64,000 bases of DNA from Chamaecrista fasciculata (taxonomy: Eukaryota > Streptophyta > Magnoliopsida > Fabales > Fabaceae). Location: positions 11,167 to 75,166 of the forward strand of contig QANZ01018611.1 of the NCBI GenBank assembly GCA_003254925.1, given 5' to 3'. Positions within the stretch are counted from its first letter, which is position 1; the number at the start of each line of letters is the position of its first letter. Positions 1-10,542 of this stretch are shown piece after piece. The notes beneath the pieces were generated by a model. That model searched no databases. It had not been told where the DNA came from and worked only from the letters and a program-made list of their open reading frames with translations. Made by a program: the position numbers and the translations under genes.

Positions 1-320
1 GCTTATGACTAAACCCATGCAGGACTCTCCGGGTCGGTCCAGCAACTTGTAACCCTTACATGTTTGCACCATGACTCTCGAGAAGCATCTAGTGCATGTA
101 TCTCTATACACCGAGGTCATGCTGGTCTTGGTTCATTTACGTTCCCACGTGAATGATCGACCAGGGACAGTTTTAGATTAATTATCATATAATTAATCAA
201 GGACGCTATCATAGTAAACATGCTAATAATATGATAACAACATAATTTATCCTCATAAGTTAATCAATATGTTCAAAACATATACATAAAATGATTGGCC
301 CTAGGGCACAATCTCCAACA
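1..320 (-). mobile_element. Copia-like LTR, partial (runs off the window edge)
   Basis: Read on the minus strand, the segment begins at 320 with TGTTGGAGATTGTGCCCTAG, which resembles the 5' start (TG...) of many plant Ty1/Copia LTRs. The rest of the LTR runs toward position 1 and is cut by the window edge. The bases just outside 320 are not purine-rich, so this end looks like the outer edge of a 5' LTR or a solo LTR, not the inner edge of a 3' LTR. No gag-pol coding sequence is visible. Family assignment is from the terminal sequence only. Confidence 0.55.
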
Positions 321-1657
321 CAAACAAGATGAAATCAAACATAAAATTGGATTCAAAAGTGAATCACTCGTTTCATGAAGTTGATCATACCTCTCTTATT
401 CCAAAGAGTAATTTCTCTTTAAATTTTTTCAAAGGTAGAAAAAATAACTTTATTTCCAAATACAAAATATATTATATACTCAAGACATTATTTTACGATA
501 AAAATATGCTTAAAATACTAATTTATTGTTTGTGGTTTTCTAATTAAATAATATTTATTTTAAAAAATATATATTTATTTACTGTTTTGCTTTATGGGTT
601 AGTGGGGTGGGTGGATTTACCATTATTGTTATTAAAAAGGCTCATTGGCCAACGTTAGCTTCGGTCCGACATGTCTAGTCATTAATTAGCCATTCTTTCA
701 TTCAACTAAATCTTGTTAGCATGCAATAGACTATAATTACTTCCCAACTTCCTAATTAATTAATTACTTTAAAATAAAAAAAAAATAAAGAGTTGAAAGC
801 AGGAAAATAATAAATCAATTAAAGAGCACCTTATTGTTCTATGTTTTATATTTCCCGGAATCCTATGGTTATATTAGGTGCTTATTGAAAAATGTCTTTC
901 CATCTAAGCATAGGATCTACTGAAATGTTTTCCTTCACTATAATTATCATCATTTACTTCTTTTCATGTGTCACTATCTGCCCAAAAATTTCTATGTACA
1001 ATCTGGTCCCACAACTTTTGTTTTTTCTTAATTAGAATTTAATCATTTAATTCCAAACTATTTTAATCTTAGAAATACTTTGAAAATGGCATGAATATTA
1101 ATCAAAGCATGCCTGAGAGACACTTGCAAAAAAACATAATTATTATCATTGAAATGAAAATATTAAATAATAATTAAAAAAATGAAGTAAATTTTATTAA
1201 GTTAATTTAAATTACATAAACAAGAATAAATATACAATTTAATCCATGAAAAAAAATTCAATCTTTAAAAATCTAGTTTACAATTTTTTTTTAAAAAAAA
1301 AGTTATGGAGATAATATAATTTAGTAAAATGAAATGTATTAAAAATATAAATTAAACTTTCAAAGATTGACTTATTAAGGTGTATATCTTTCAAAACTAA
1401 TTTACATGTTTACTAAAAAAAAAAACAAATAAATTATAGTCTAACCTAAATTTTATTCTAATATACAAGAATTCAGAATATAACATCTCCAAATTCAATA
1501 TATGAACCCTTCCCATAATCCCAAGTATCCACATGGTTGTTGTCATTAAGGTTGAAAAACAAACAAATAAATAAGATTTTAATTAGTGCCTAATATACAT
1601 TAAACATCAATAACCTAAAATTATAATTCATGTCACTGAACTTCACTATTTCTTTAA
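321..1657. other. Intergenic, AT-rich, no gene recognised
   Basis: Low-complexity AT-rich DNA with many A and T runs. Short open frames such as 329-547 have no recognisable domain or plant-like codon pattern, and I treat them as chance. Positions 1649-1657 form the left target duplication of the next element. Confidence 0.5.
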
Positions 1658-2125
1658 GGGTAAATTACACTTTGGTCCCTTGTTCTATGGATCGATTTTA
1701 CTTTGGTACCATGTTCTTTCAAAACTGACATTTTGGTACCCTGTTCTTTGCACCGTTAACACCTTGATACCCAAAACTATTTTTCTATTAAGTTTTGACA
1801 GCGAAATCGCACGCGACTGTCACGTGCATAGTAAAAACACCTCAACTGTTCGTTTTCCTCTAATTTTTCACTACACATACGCTAAAACTCAAAAATAGTA
1901 AAAAAGTTGACATTCGAAGTGCGAGAATTGTGAAGTATTTTATCGTTTAAATCGTGAAAAATGAGAGGAAAATACACATTTGAATGTTTTTACTATATAC
2001 GTGATAGTCACGTGCGATTTCGTTGTCAAAACTTAATAGGAAAACAAATTTGGGTACCAAAGTGTTGAACGTACAAAGAACAGGGTACCAAAGTGTCACA
2101 GTTAAAAGAACACAATAATTTACCC
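1658..2125. mobile_element. MULE-type MITE with long terminal inverted repeats
   Basis: Begins GGGTAAATTACACTTTGGTC and ends with the matching inverted sequence AATTTACCC. The arms (about 1658-1880 and 1905-2125) are inverted copies of each other, so the 468-bp element is almost entirely palindromic. The flanks tttctttaa (1649-1657) and tttttttaa (2126-2134) match at 8 of 9 positions, the 9-bp target duplication expected of Mutator-like elements. Short ORFs on both strands fall inside the arms and are not genes. Confidence 0.8.
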
Positions 2126-2608
2126 TTTTTTTAATACATCTTAACCAATATTTTAAAACCATGAAAAAAAAATCACTTTAACATAGGTCAACTCAGCGGT
2201 AAAAATAAATATTTTCAGCAATGCTTAAGGTAAAAAAATTAAAAAATAAAAATAAAAATTAGCGTGAGATTAACGCATAAGCTTGACATGGTTCTTAGGG
2301 AGCACAGCGAAATCCATTACCAACTTTCTTTGTTTCCTTCTTTTTGGGTCAGTGGCTTTTGATGCATTGGATTGGACGGACAGAATAAAGCACTTCCTCA
2401 AGTGGTGGTCCCCTTTTCATTTAATTTAAGGCTTACATTTTTTTTATTTTTCTTAGCCTTTATCACACAATATTATTGTCATAACTCATATGTAATTAAA
2501 TATGTTTTTTTTATTTCTATTAACATTATATATTTTTGAATATTTTTATAATTATTTACACCTAATACCATAATTGGAAACAAAAAATTTCATGCATAAT
2601 TTAATAAT

Positions 2609-3254
2609 GGCCCAAGTCTCAATTTGGTCTCTTATGTATGGGGTAAATTTCAAGTTGGTCCTTTATCTTTCATTTGTTTCAAATTGGTCCTACACATTTT
2701 CATGATGATTCAAATTGGTCTAAAAAATATTGAATCTGATTATATCTATCTCATTTCAAGCTCAAATGCAACAAATTCAGAGCTAAGATATTTTTTTTTA
2801 TTAGTACTTTGAAACCATTATCAAGCGAGGTCAAATCAAATATCAAAAGTGAATAACTTGTTTCATGGTCAAACAAGTGAAATCAGATCATATCTATCTT
2901 ATTTCAAGTCTAAATACGACAAGTTTGAAATTATATACTAATTCTTGAAGAGTTATTTCTCTGTCTTGTTAAGATCGTTAGCAAATAAAGTTAAATCACA
3001 TCTTGAAAGTAGGTTTGAGACTAATTTGAGATCAACTTTTGAGACTCGGTTTAACCTCATTTGTTAATGGTGTCAAAGTATTTGTCAAAAGAAAAATAAG
3101 AAAGGTATGACCACGTTAGGTATTTTTTTGAACCAATTTGAAACATCATACAAATATGTAGAGCCCATCTAAAATATATAAAATATATAAAATATAAGGG
3201 ACCAATTTAAAATTTACCTCATTCATAATAAGGGACCAATTTGAGGCTTTGGCC
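2609..3254. mobile_element. MULE-type MITE (ggcc... family)
   Basis: A 646-bp palindromic element. The left end reads ggcccaagtctcaatttggt and the right end is its inverted counterpart, ending in ctttggcc. Flanks tttaataat (2600-2608) and tttagtaat (3255-3263) match at 8 of 9 bases, as for an aged 9-bp duplication. The interior has diverged inverted arms with no gene. A related element lies at 46009-46463. Confidence 0.8.
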
Positions 3255-3263
3255 TTTAGTAAT

Positions 3264-4149
3264 CTATCTCTCACTATTATTTGACACCCTGTAGTGTACA
3301 AGCCTCAGCCAACCATGGCCGTTGGATTACGACATTCCTCGAGATACCCACTAACTACTCACTCTGTCAAATTTTTTATTTTATTTATTTAATTGAAAAG
3401 AAAAAACAAAAATAAGAACCCAAAGCCCAATCGTCGTACGTTTCCTATTTTCAGGAATTTCCACTCTCTCCAGTTATACGTCATTTTCCTTTATGCGGCA
3501 CACACCTGGCGCCACATCATTGGCTAACGATATCTCGCGGCAAAACTCGATGTAATGTATCCTCTCAATCAATATATCGCGATATCTACGTCACATGTCA
3601 TATCTCGTGGGCCCATCTAGCTTTTCCCATCATCACCATTATCGAAAATTCCATTTTCAAAGTGCAATCGAATTCACGATTTTGCCCTCCCACTCGACAC
3701 GAAATTTCGGTCATGCTATTGAATGAATTCGATTTTCTTGCCCAATTTCTGAGAAATTTCAGATGAAGAAATAGTAAAAAAGCAGAACCAGATCAAGACG
3801 ACGAGTATCGTAAAATCACAATAATTTATCAATTCCAAAGCAAAAAAGAAAATATAAGTAAGAACAAATGAAGAAAAAAAAATTCAAAGTTTGATCGATC
3901 AGAGACAGAGGTTCACAAGAGAATTTAATTCATCTTTTTGTTACAATCTCTCCACCCACACACGCTTAAACTTTTTCAATTCAGCTAAACAAATTTCAAT
4001 ATCTCTGAGAAAGAGAAAGAGAGAGATAAGAGGATCGATTTCGAGACTCGATCGCGCAGAAATTTGAAGATGATCGTATCGTCGTGTTGTTTCAATAAAA
4101 TCCTTCGAGATCGATGTTTCTTTTTTTTCTTTTCTTTCTGCAGATCGAT
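3264..4149. other. SAP gene 3' flank with a promoter-like block
   Basis: Non-coding DNA downstream of the SAP stop codon. About 3900-4149 is probably 3'UTR of the minus-strand gene. Around 3460-3720 there is a less AT-rich block with repeated GATATC-type motifs (e.g. atatatcgcgatatc), an ACGTCACATG motif and gtgggcccat, the site II-like element of plant housekeeping promoters. It may promote a plus-strand (antisense) transcript, but no plus-strand gene is evident next to it. Confidence 0.3.
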
Positions 4150-4656
4150 TCAAACCTTGACGATCTTCGCGGCTTTGACCACCGGATTTTCCCTAGCGAT
4201 CGCTTCGCGTCCGGCGGCTTTATAGTCGTAACTGCAATCGTGACGATCGGAGTACCTATGCTCGGCGCAGAACAACTCGCCGCACCGGCATCGGAATCCG
4301 GTCAATCCGACCTTCCGCCGGCATCCAGAGCACCGATTCACGACGCGCTTCGCCGTCGTCTCGTCGTTCTTAGATCGATCCGCCGCTTGCGATTGCGTAG
4401 TAGGCTCATCGCAAGGGTAGGATCTCTTGGGAGAACGAGAAGTTGTAGATCTGGAAGTCTTATCGTCGGCGAATTTAGGCGGCGGCGAAATCGGTTCCAC
4501 GGCGGAGGAAGACGACGGTGTGGTGGTGGCGTTGAAGCACTTCTGGCACATGCTGTTGGTGGCGGGGTTGCCGGTGACGCCGCAGTTGTTGACGCAAGGG
4601 ATGATGGTATCAGGAACCTTGAACTCGGTCTCTTCGTTCTCGGTTTTCTGAGCCAT
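4150..4656 (-). CDS. SAP5: A20/AN1 zinc-finger stress-associated protein (SAP5-like)
   Basis: Intronless gene for a 168-residue protein. Starting at the [15 protein letters not shown] methionine (4656) gives the N terminus typical of SAP5-like proteins. A longer in-frame start at 4923 would add 89 residues of low-complexity UTR translation, so I reject it. An A20 zinc finger occupies residues 21-40 (C21, C25, C37, C40). An AN1 finger occupies about 109-141 (C109, C112, C123, C125, C130, H133, H139, C141), so all ligands are present. A Ser/Pro/Lys-rich linker joins them, and the C terminus ends in the family's conserved lysine/valine-rich tail. A20/AN1 SAPs are plant stress-response proteins. 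Arabidopsis SAP5 is reported as a ubiquitin ligase acting in drought and heat responses, which is family knowledge and not visible here. Confidence 0.93.
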   Translation of the reverse strand: MAQKTENEETEFKVPDTIIPCVNNCGVTGNPATNSMCQKCFNATTTPSSSSAVEPISPPPKFADDKTSRSTTSRSPKRSYPCDEPTTQSQAADRSKNDETTAKRVVNRCSGCRRKVGLTGFRCRCGELFCAEHRYSDRHDCSYDYKAAGREAIARENPVVKAAKIVKV

Positions 4657-5116
4657 AAGAAGGAATTGAGAATTGAGAATTGAGATGGTATGGGTTTTGT
4701 TTGAGGGTTTAGGATTATTGGAGATGAAGAAGGAAGAAGAAAGAGGGATGTGTTTGGGAAGAAAGAAAGGGAAGGAAAATTTGTTGGATGGAAGAGAAAA
4801 TAAAAAGAGAAAGGAAGGGATATGAAGATTGAAGAGAGATTTGTGAGGTGGGCAAAGGAAGGAAATAGAATTATGGGTGTCATAGAGACGCGTATCAAAC
4901 ATTTTAATGACCAAATTGTCCAAGTGGGAGGGAGGGACGTGTTGATATTGTCACTTGTCATACACCCTTTTTCTTTTCTTTTCCATAAGGTCCTTGTCGG
5001 GAAACTGTCAAACCTCTCTACCCTCTCTTATTTTTCTTTTTTTATTATTACCAATTCATTATTCACCATAAATAATAAATAATAATAATAATAAATGATA
5101 AACTTTATATATCAAA
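4657..5116 (-). promoter_or_regulatory. SAP gene 5' leader and promoter region
   Basis: On the minus strand this is upstream of the SAP start codon. It is pyrimidine-rich in the transcribed direction at 4680-4850, as plant 5'UTRs often are. A TATATAAAG sequence lies on the minus strand at about 5103-5112, but it is some 450 bases from the start codon, so I cannot assign the true TATA box or transcription start. Open frames that overlap here are shadows of the leader. Confidence 0.35.
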
Positions 5117-5640
5117 TAGGGGTGTACACGGGCCGGGTTTCTGGTCGGCCCGAGACCCGGCCCGGTACAGACCCGGGCCGGGCCGGGTCACCGGGTCTGG
5201 CCGGGTCCGGCCGGGCCAAAAAAATATTTTTTTTTATTTTTTTATTCATTCTATATATAATTTAACTTGTATATATTGGTAAAATAATTAATTTTGGATC
5301 AATTTAATGATGTTTTTATTAATGAAGACATTTAATTTGACTTAATTGTTAAAAAAAGTTGATTTAATTAAGATTAAATATATATTTTATGTATATTTTT
5401 AATNATATGAATACGAAACACAATATGAATATAAATATATCGATATTTTTATTTTTTTAAATCTATTTATATATACTCATAAAAATAATAAAAAAAAATA
5501 CGAAGAAATAAATTAAAAAGAATAAAATGTTTTAACACTTTAACTTTTTATGTCAAAATCCTTTCATTTAAATAAATAATCTATTTTTTATTTTTACCTT
5601 TGTGATTTTTGCTATACTTTTATCATGTTTGATGAGCATA
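5117..5640. mobile_element. hAT-like repeat relic (taggggtgtacac)
   Basis: Opens with taggggtgtacacgggccgg followed by reiterated GGCCGGG/GGGTC blocks (5130-5215), then AT-rich DNA. The AT-rich part (5240-5420) is clearly homologous to 39480-39620 and 57850-57990, so this is a dispersed repeat. The TAGGGGTG end resembles hAT termini, but I find no matching right end or target duplication. The single ambiguous base (n) at 5404 lies within it. The right boundary is a guess. Confidence 0.35.
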
Positions 5641-5773
5641 TTTTTCGATGCCATCCTACCCAGCAACCCTAACGTCGCCAATGAAAATGTGGACGAAGGA
5701 GCCCATAACAATAGCACCCAAACGCCATCTATATATTTAAATAATTTTATATTTTAACATCATTTACAAATAA

Positions 5774-6262
5774 TGATGTTTGGATGGGGTGTGTTTGGAT
5801 GGGGTGTCAAGGAGGGAATGGAGAGGAGTGGAAGGGACAAAAAATTAAAAATTGTTGTTTGGATGTTTTTTGAGGGAGGAGAGGAATGGAAAAGGGGTGC
5901 CTCCAAAGCACCCCTTGGCACCCCAAAATCTAATTTTTGCTGGCCCCCCAAATTGGGGTGCCAAGGATGGAGAGGACAACTTTAAAAATTTTAAGGCAAT
6001 TATACCCCATGATTTTATTAATATCATTGATCTTTCTAAACCCTAATATTATTTAGTACAAATTCAGGGACCAAAATGTATAAAATTATTTCAAATATTA
6101 TTTATTTATGACAAGATTATCATGTGTCCATTCCTGTCCTCACTAAAAACTCACAAACAACATATCTACTCAGTCCATTAATATCCTTTCCACTCCACTC
6201 TATTAGTGTCCATTAATGTCTTCTCCTCTCCATCCTCACTAAAACTTCCAAACATAGCCTCA
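5774..6262. mobile_element. Degenerate MITE (gtttggatgggg type)
   Basis: The left part has a directly repeated gtttggatggggtgt motif, then cctccat/ggaatgg-type purine-rich DNA. The right part (about 6170-6262) carries the inverted counterpart, ending ccaaacatagcc. Inverted ends of the form G-TTTGGA suggest a PIF/Harbinger-type MITE. The target duplication cannot be read. The four overlapping ORFs at 5760-6046 all sit in the palindromic arm and are not genes. Confidence 0.35.
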
Positions 6263-7115
6263 GGACAGAAAAGACTCTCAATACCCTTCTATAAACTTTT
6301 TCTTTCCATTAATGATTCTCTTGATGAAAATATGTTTCTCTCCCGTCTAATATCTTCATTCTTGACTTGGCATTCTCATAAATAGTCATGAGGACCTCAA
6401 TACATGGATAAATAAAATGATATATAATTTTTTTAGTATAAGAAACTTTTTAATAATAATATAAATAATTCCATACAATCACTTAACATCTTAAGTATTA
6501 TCAAGGACGAAAATTTTGTGGAGCTAGGAAGCACGGGTGCATGGAATATGGAGCCATATCTGTACCTGGTATGTATTAGATACAGATACGTGAGAGGTAC
6601 GTTGAGATACATACCTAGTATGTATCTCAAGTCAAAAGCTATTTTAGAAACAAAAAGCTCAATCCATATATAGAAAAAACGATACAAAGTAGATGATACT
6701 GAGAAGATAAAGGAGATGCAGGAAAAAGCTTCTAATTTTACAAGTTATCACGTATTTGGAAATTATGGGTTTTGGTTTAAGGAAGAAAGACTTAACTAAT
6801 TGGAGACCAGGGGTAAAGTTATAAAATATTTTTCTTTTAATTACTTTTTAACACTATATATGTCTTTTTTATTATAGCTTTGTGGGTTTTATTTTTTAAA
6901 ATATTTTAATCCTTTTATTATATAAGAAAATATTGGTTATATTATATATATATATATATTTATAGATATACATATATATATTATGTCGTACCCATACTCT
7001 ATTTTTTAAAAATTGATGTATCTTATATCTGTATCTATACTCATATATATATACATATCCGTATACAGTATACATGCAAATAGCTGTGGAGTGATGAGGT
7101 TATTCATGTACCCCT
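6263..7115. other. Intergenic, repeat-derived, no gene seen
   Basis: Contains a block at 6540-6640 with reiterated ggtatgtatctcaagt/gatacagatacg sequence and a second gtatctatactcatat block at 7020-7070, probably the two ends of an old element. An AT microsatellite lies at 6940-6985. ORF 6433-6687 has no recognisable domain. Confidence 0.3.
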
Positions 7116-7123
7116 ATAAAAAT

Positions 7124-8074
7124 TAGGGGTGAGCATATCAGACCGCAAGCCCGCGAGCCTGCAAAACCCAAACCAACCCGTAGCTGCAGGCTGGGTTGGT
7201 TCGGGTTCGCGGGTTGGTTTGGTCCACAAAATTTCAGCCCGCATGTGTGCGGGTTGGGTTGCGGGTTTTGTGTTTGTAAACCAAACCCACGAGCTCGCAT
7301 ATAATATATATTTTATTAATTTACATATAATATAATATTAATATGTCACTTACCTAATTAATTAACCTAGCTTTTCATTTTGGATTGACACAGCCGCTGC
7401 CTCCTCATTCATTCTCTCACTCGTTCCTCACTTCTTCTTCTCTCTTCTCTCCTTAGTCCTTCGAATCCTAAACTGCTTAATCGATCTCCACCACAAAACC
7501 ATCCCTCCTCCATCTCTCGCCTAGTCGATCGTCGGTGCTCATCGTTGCTGTCGAAGATAAGTCGGCTTTCTCTGTCGGCATAGCTCGTCGGCCGTCGATC
7601 CTCGTTAGTTTTTCACCTTCGTTGTTACGTTTTCAAGTTTCTCACTCGGCGTCATTATTTTTTCCTAAAATCTGAAGGTTGTACTACTTGTTTGATTCTT
7701 CTACGTTATTGGGTTTTTTAGAAACTTCAAGTCTGTGTTGTTGTAAAATTTGAAATTGTCTCATGGGTTTTGGTTTTTCTGTTAGGATTTTGGTCTAAAT
7801 ATTAGAAATTGTTTCATGGGTTCTGATCTCTGTGTTGTTGTAATCAGGTTTTTATGAAGCTTTTTTATTGTAGATGATGAAGGTGTAGAATTTTATTTAT
7901 GCAGGACTCAACCAGTGGGTTGACCCAAACCAACCCGCAGGCCCGCGGGTTGGGTTGGTTTGGGTTAAAATTTCGAAAATGAAAAACCCAACCCAACCCA
8001 ACCCGCAGAATGATGTGGGGGTTGGGCTGAGATTTCCTCTCAACCCGCTCCAACTCAACCCGTGCTCACCCCTA
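7124..8074. mobile_element. Non-autonomous hAT element, complete
   Basis: A 951-bp element bounded by TAGGGGTGAGCA (7124) and its inverse TGCTCACCCCTA (8063-8074). It is flanked by a perfect 8-bp duplication, ataaaaat (7116-7123 and 8075-8082), as expected for hAT. Subterminal regions are full of inverted GGGTTGG/CCAACCC blocks (7140-7290 and 7915-8060). The interior 7375-7860 is different: a pyrimidine-rich stretch followed by TCG-rich sequence that looks like a plant 5'UTR or exon edge and may be captured host DNA. No transposase is encoded. Confidence 0.88.
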
Positions 8075-8168
8075 ATAAAAATATTTCATTTTTGGTAAAG
8101 TATAAAAGTTTTTTCCATCACTAAAATAAATAATACTTATCACATTAATTTCTCGAATATTATATATT

Positions 8169-8648
8169 TTTTTTGTTATAAAAGGAACAGTTACAAAAGG
8201 AAAGGGAGTACATACTGTAGTGCTAATAAACGTATCTAAAAGCATCTCCCCAAACATCTCTAAGGTAGTCATTACCTACACAAAAGGACCAAGTTACCCT
8301 ACCATGACCAATAAGTCCTACTATGTCATCTCTCACGCGCTTTTCCTCGGCAGAGCCAACCCCATTGCCCAAAATATTAACAACTAATTTAGACGGGATA
8401 CCTACACAAAGATCACTGGTTAGATCAAAAAAGTCAATAAAAAGGTCTCTAATAAAAATCAACAAGGGCAAAGATTTAGAAGCTTGAGCATTCAGGCTCT
8501 TCCCATTCCATCTATAGGCCACTCCTTGCTTGAACCAAACAGTCGCAAGCCAAACCTTGTATTTGCTTCTGCGCCACCCGAGAATCAAACAATCAGAGAA
8601 TCTGCTAATAATCTGCACAGTCTCTAATAAAAATCAACAAGGCCACTC
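8169..8648 (-). mobile_element. Retroposed sequence with 17-bp target-site duplication
   Basis: The 17-bp sequence ctcgaatattatatatt occurs intact at both borders (8152-8168 and 8649-8665). A T-run at the left border reads as a short poly(A) tail on the minus strand. This is the signature of LINE-driven retroposition of a minus-strand transcript, truncated at its 5' end. The body contains the open frame at 8223-8618. It is either a processed pseudogene or the 3' end of a non-LTR element. Confidence 0.75.
8223..8618 (-). pseudogene. 131-codon open frame in the retroposed sequence, unknown family
   Basis: I do not recognise this protein. It has ordinary globular composition, starts around CLILGWRRSKYKVWLATVWF and ends GDAFRYVY. 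It is rich in Trp and hydrophobic residues, and lacks signal peptide, zinc-finger or RT motifs. It is far longer than the chance frames nearby and lies in the transcript orientation of the retroposed segment, so the source was probably coding. The true N terminus is lost by 5' truncation. Confidence 0.4.
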
Positions 8649-8665
8649 CTCGAATATTATATATT

Positions 8666-9344
8666 GCCAATATGTTAAATCAAATGTTGAAATCCCTTAA
8701 AGAGATGCACACTTACACCTTTTGTTACAATATTATTTTTTCCATATTTATCAGTAAATCTGTTTAATAAAACAAAATAAATATAAGATAATGAAATATC
8801 AGCTGTAAAATATAAACAAATGAGTTATTATTTTATAGTTGCTAGATAAGAAAACTACCAAAAAAAAACTTCTAAAATTTGTTACTCTTATTTGGTACTT
8901 CACTCCTTTTTCACATTCACATACATAACATTCACTTTATTAGGAATGTTTAAAAATCTAATGGGTCATTGAGCCCATTAATGATTTGAGTTATTGGGTT
9001 AATAATTTAAAACCAAATTTCCTATAAACTTTTAAAATAATAAAATTATGCAAACTCTTTAAAAAAAAGTGAATTCTCTGTATTTTAATATAGTATATTT
9101 ACCCATAGTAATAAAATTTATGATGTTGCAAATTGCAGTGCAAGTCTGTGAGTTGATTGAAAGGCAGTGCAAGTTGGATGATTTGCCTTTTTCAATGTGT
9201 TAGGGAGTGATTTTGATGATTCCAACAAGTTGGAGAGATTGGTAGGGGCAAAAGGGCAAAATAGAAAATTCCAAAATGTGAGGCCAAATTGGGAGAAGTG
9301 AGAACTGAGGATTGAGTGGGTCCATCTGACTCGGATTTGCGTCC
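8666..9344. other. Intergenic, no gene recognised
   Basis: AT-rich DNA with no open frame or repeat structure that I could support. It lies between the retroposed insert and the next palindromic relic. Confidence 0.4.
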
Positions 9345-10215
9345 TTTACAATAAATTTGTTTTTGTCAAAGACTCATTTTGGCTCTAAATATATATCTTG
9401 ATGTTCATTTTGGTCCTTTGTGTTTTAAAAGATTCATACTGGTTCTAAATGTTGAGAAAATGTTTCTATTTGGTCCCAAATTATTAAATGTGATTATATT
9501 TCTCTCGTTTCAGGTCCCAATTTGATGAGTTCAGAGCTAGATATTGCTTTTGAAGAATACTCTTTCTATCTAGTTGGGACCGTCGACAAACGAAATCAAA
9601 TTGAGTTTCAAAAGTGAGCCGCTTTCGCAATCAAATAAACAAAAATTGTCATATCTCTTTTGTTTCACTTTTGAATGGAACGAATTCAGAGCTATATGTT
9701 ACTTTTAACAATTTTTTTTGCTTGTCCAGTTGACAAGCAAATGAGATAAAATCGGGTTCAAAATGGGGTTGAGACCAAAAAGAAAAAAATCACGACAAAT
9801 TGGTTTCAAACCCATTTTCGAATTCAATTTGACCTTATTTATTGACAATTCCATTTGGGAAAAAAAAAGTCACATTAAGAGTAGCCTGTGGCTTTAACTC
9901 ATCGAATTTGAATTTGTAACGAAAGTGATATAAAAAACTTCGCTTCTTTGATTATGAAACGAGTGACTTACTTTTGAGCCCGACTTGACCTCAACTGCAT
10001 ATGGCCCCAACTTGATAGAGGAATTACTCTTCGAAAGCAACACATAACTTTAAACTCGACACATTCGAAGTTGAAATGAGAAAAATTTGATCACATTCAA
10101 TAATGTGTGACCAAAATGGAATATTTTGCCATTATTTTGAATCAATATGAATTTTGTGAAACATAAAATGTTAGCACTAAAAGATTTAAATCAAAAGTTT
10201 ATTTTGATGATAAGA
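9345..10215. mobile_element. Degenerate long-TIR (MULE-type) element
   Basis: Left arm motifs (e.g. cattttggtcctttgtgtttt at 9401, gagttcagagctagatat, tgattatatttctctcg) return in inverted order on the right (aatgtgtgaccaaaatgg at 10100, aaacataaaatg at 10158). It shares internal vocabulary with the elements at 2609-3254 and 46009-46463 (e.g. 'gttcagagcta'), so it is an older relative. Borders are approximate and no target duplication could be read. Confidence 0.45.
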
Positions 10216-10542
10216 AAATTAATACATGTTATTTTGTTAATATTATTTGACTAATCTTTATGTACTTATTCCATTTTGTCAAATAATTAAAATACAAGTT
10301 TGTCCCAAATTAATTTTTCATTTATTTTGATTAAATCATGTCTTGGAATAATTTGGAAATGGAATCAATATTGAGCAAATTGATTCACTTTGTCAAATCC
10401 TATTTTGGAAAATGTAATCAAACTTTTACTTGTGATGAAGTTGACCTTGGAGCAAATTGAAATCATATACTCTCTTATGACAATTTCCATGTTGACAATT
10501 TGTTAGATTAATTGAGCATGAATTATTTCACCATATTACTCT

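Noticed and set aside
4114-4683. 189-codon plus-strand ORF opposite the SAP gene
   Set aside because: It is the antisense reading of the SAP coding sequence and leader. Its Arg/Gly-rich composition is what the opposite strand of a GC-rich gene yields.
4338-4961. Two long minus-strand frames over the SAP gene, starting at 4961 and 4923
   Set aside because: The first is out of frame with the zinc fingers. The second is the SAP frame extended upstream through leader sequence, and the family N terminus starts at 4656.
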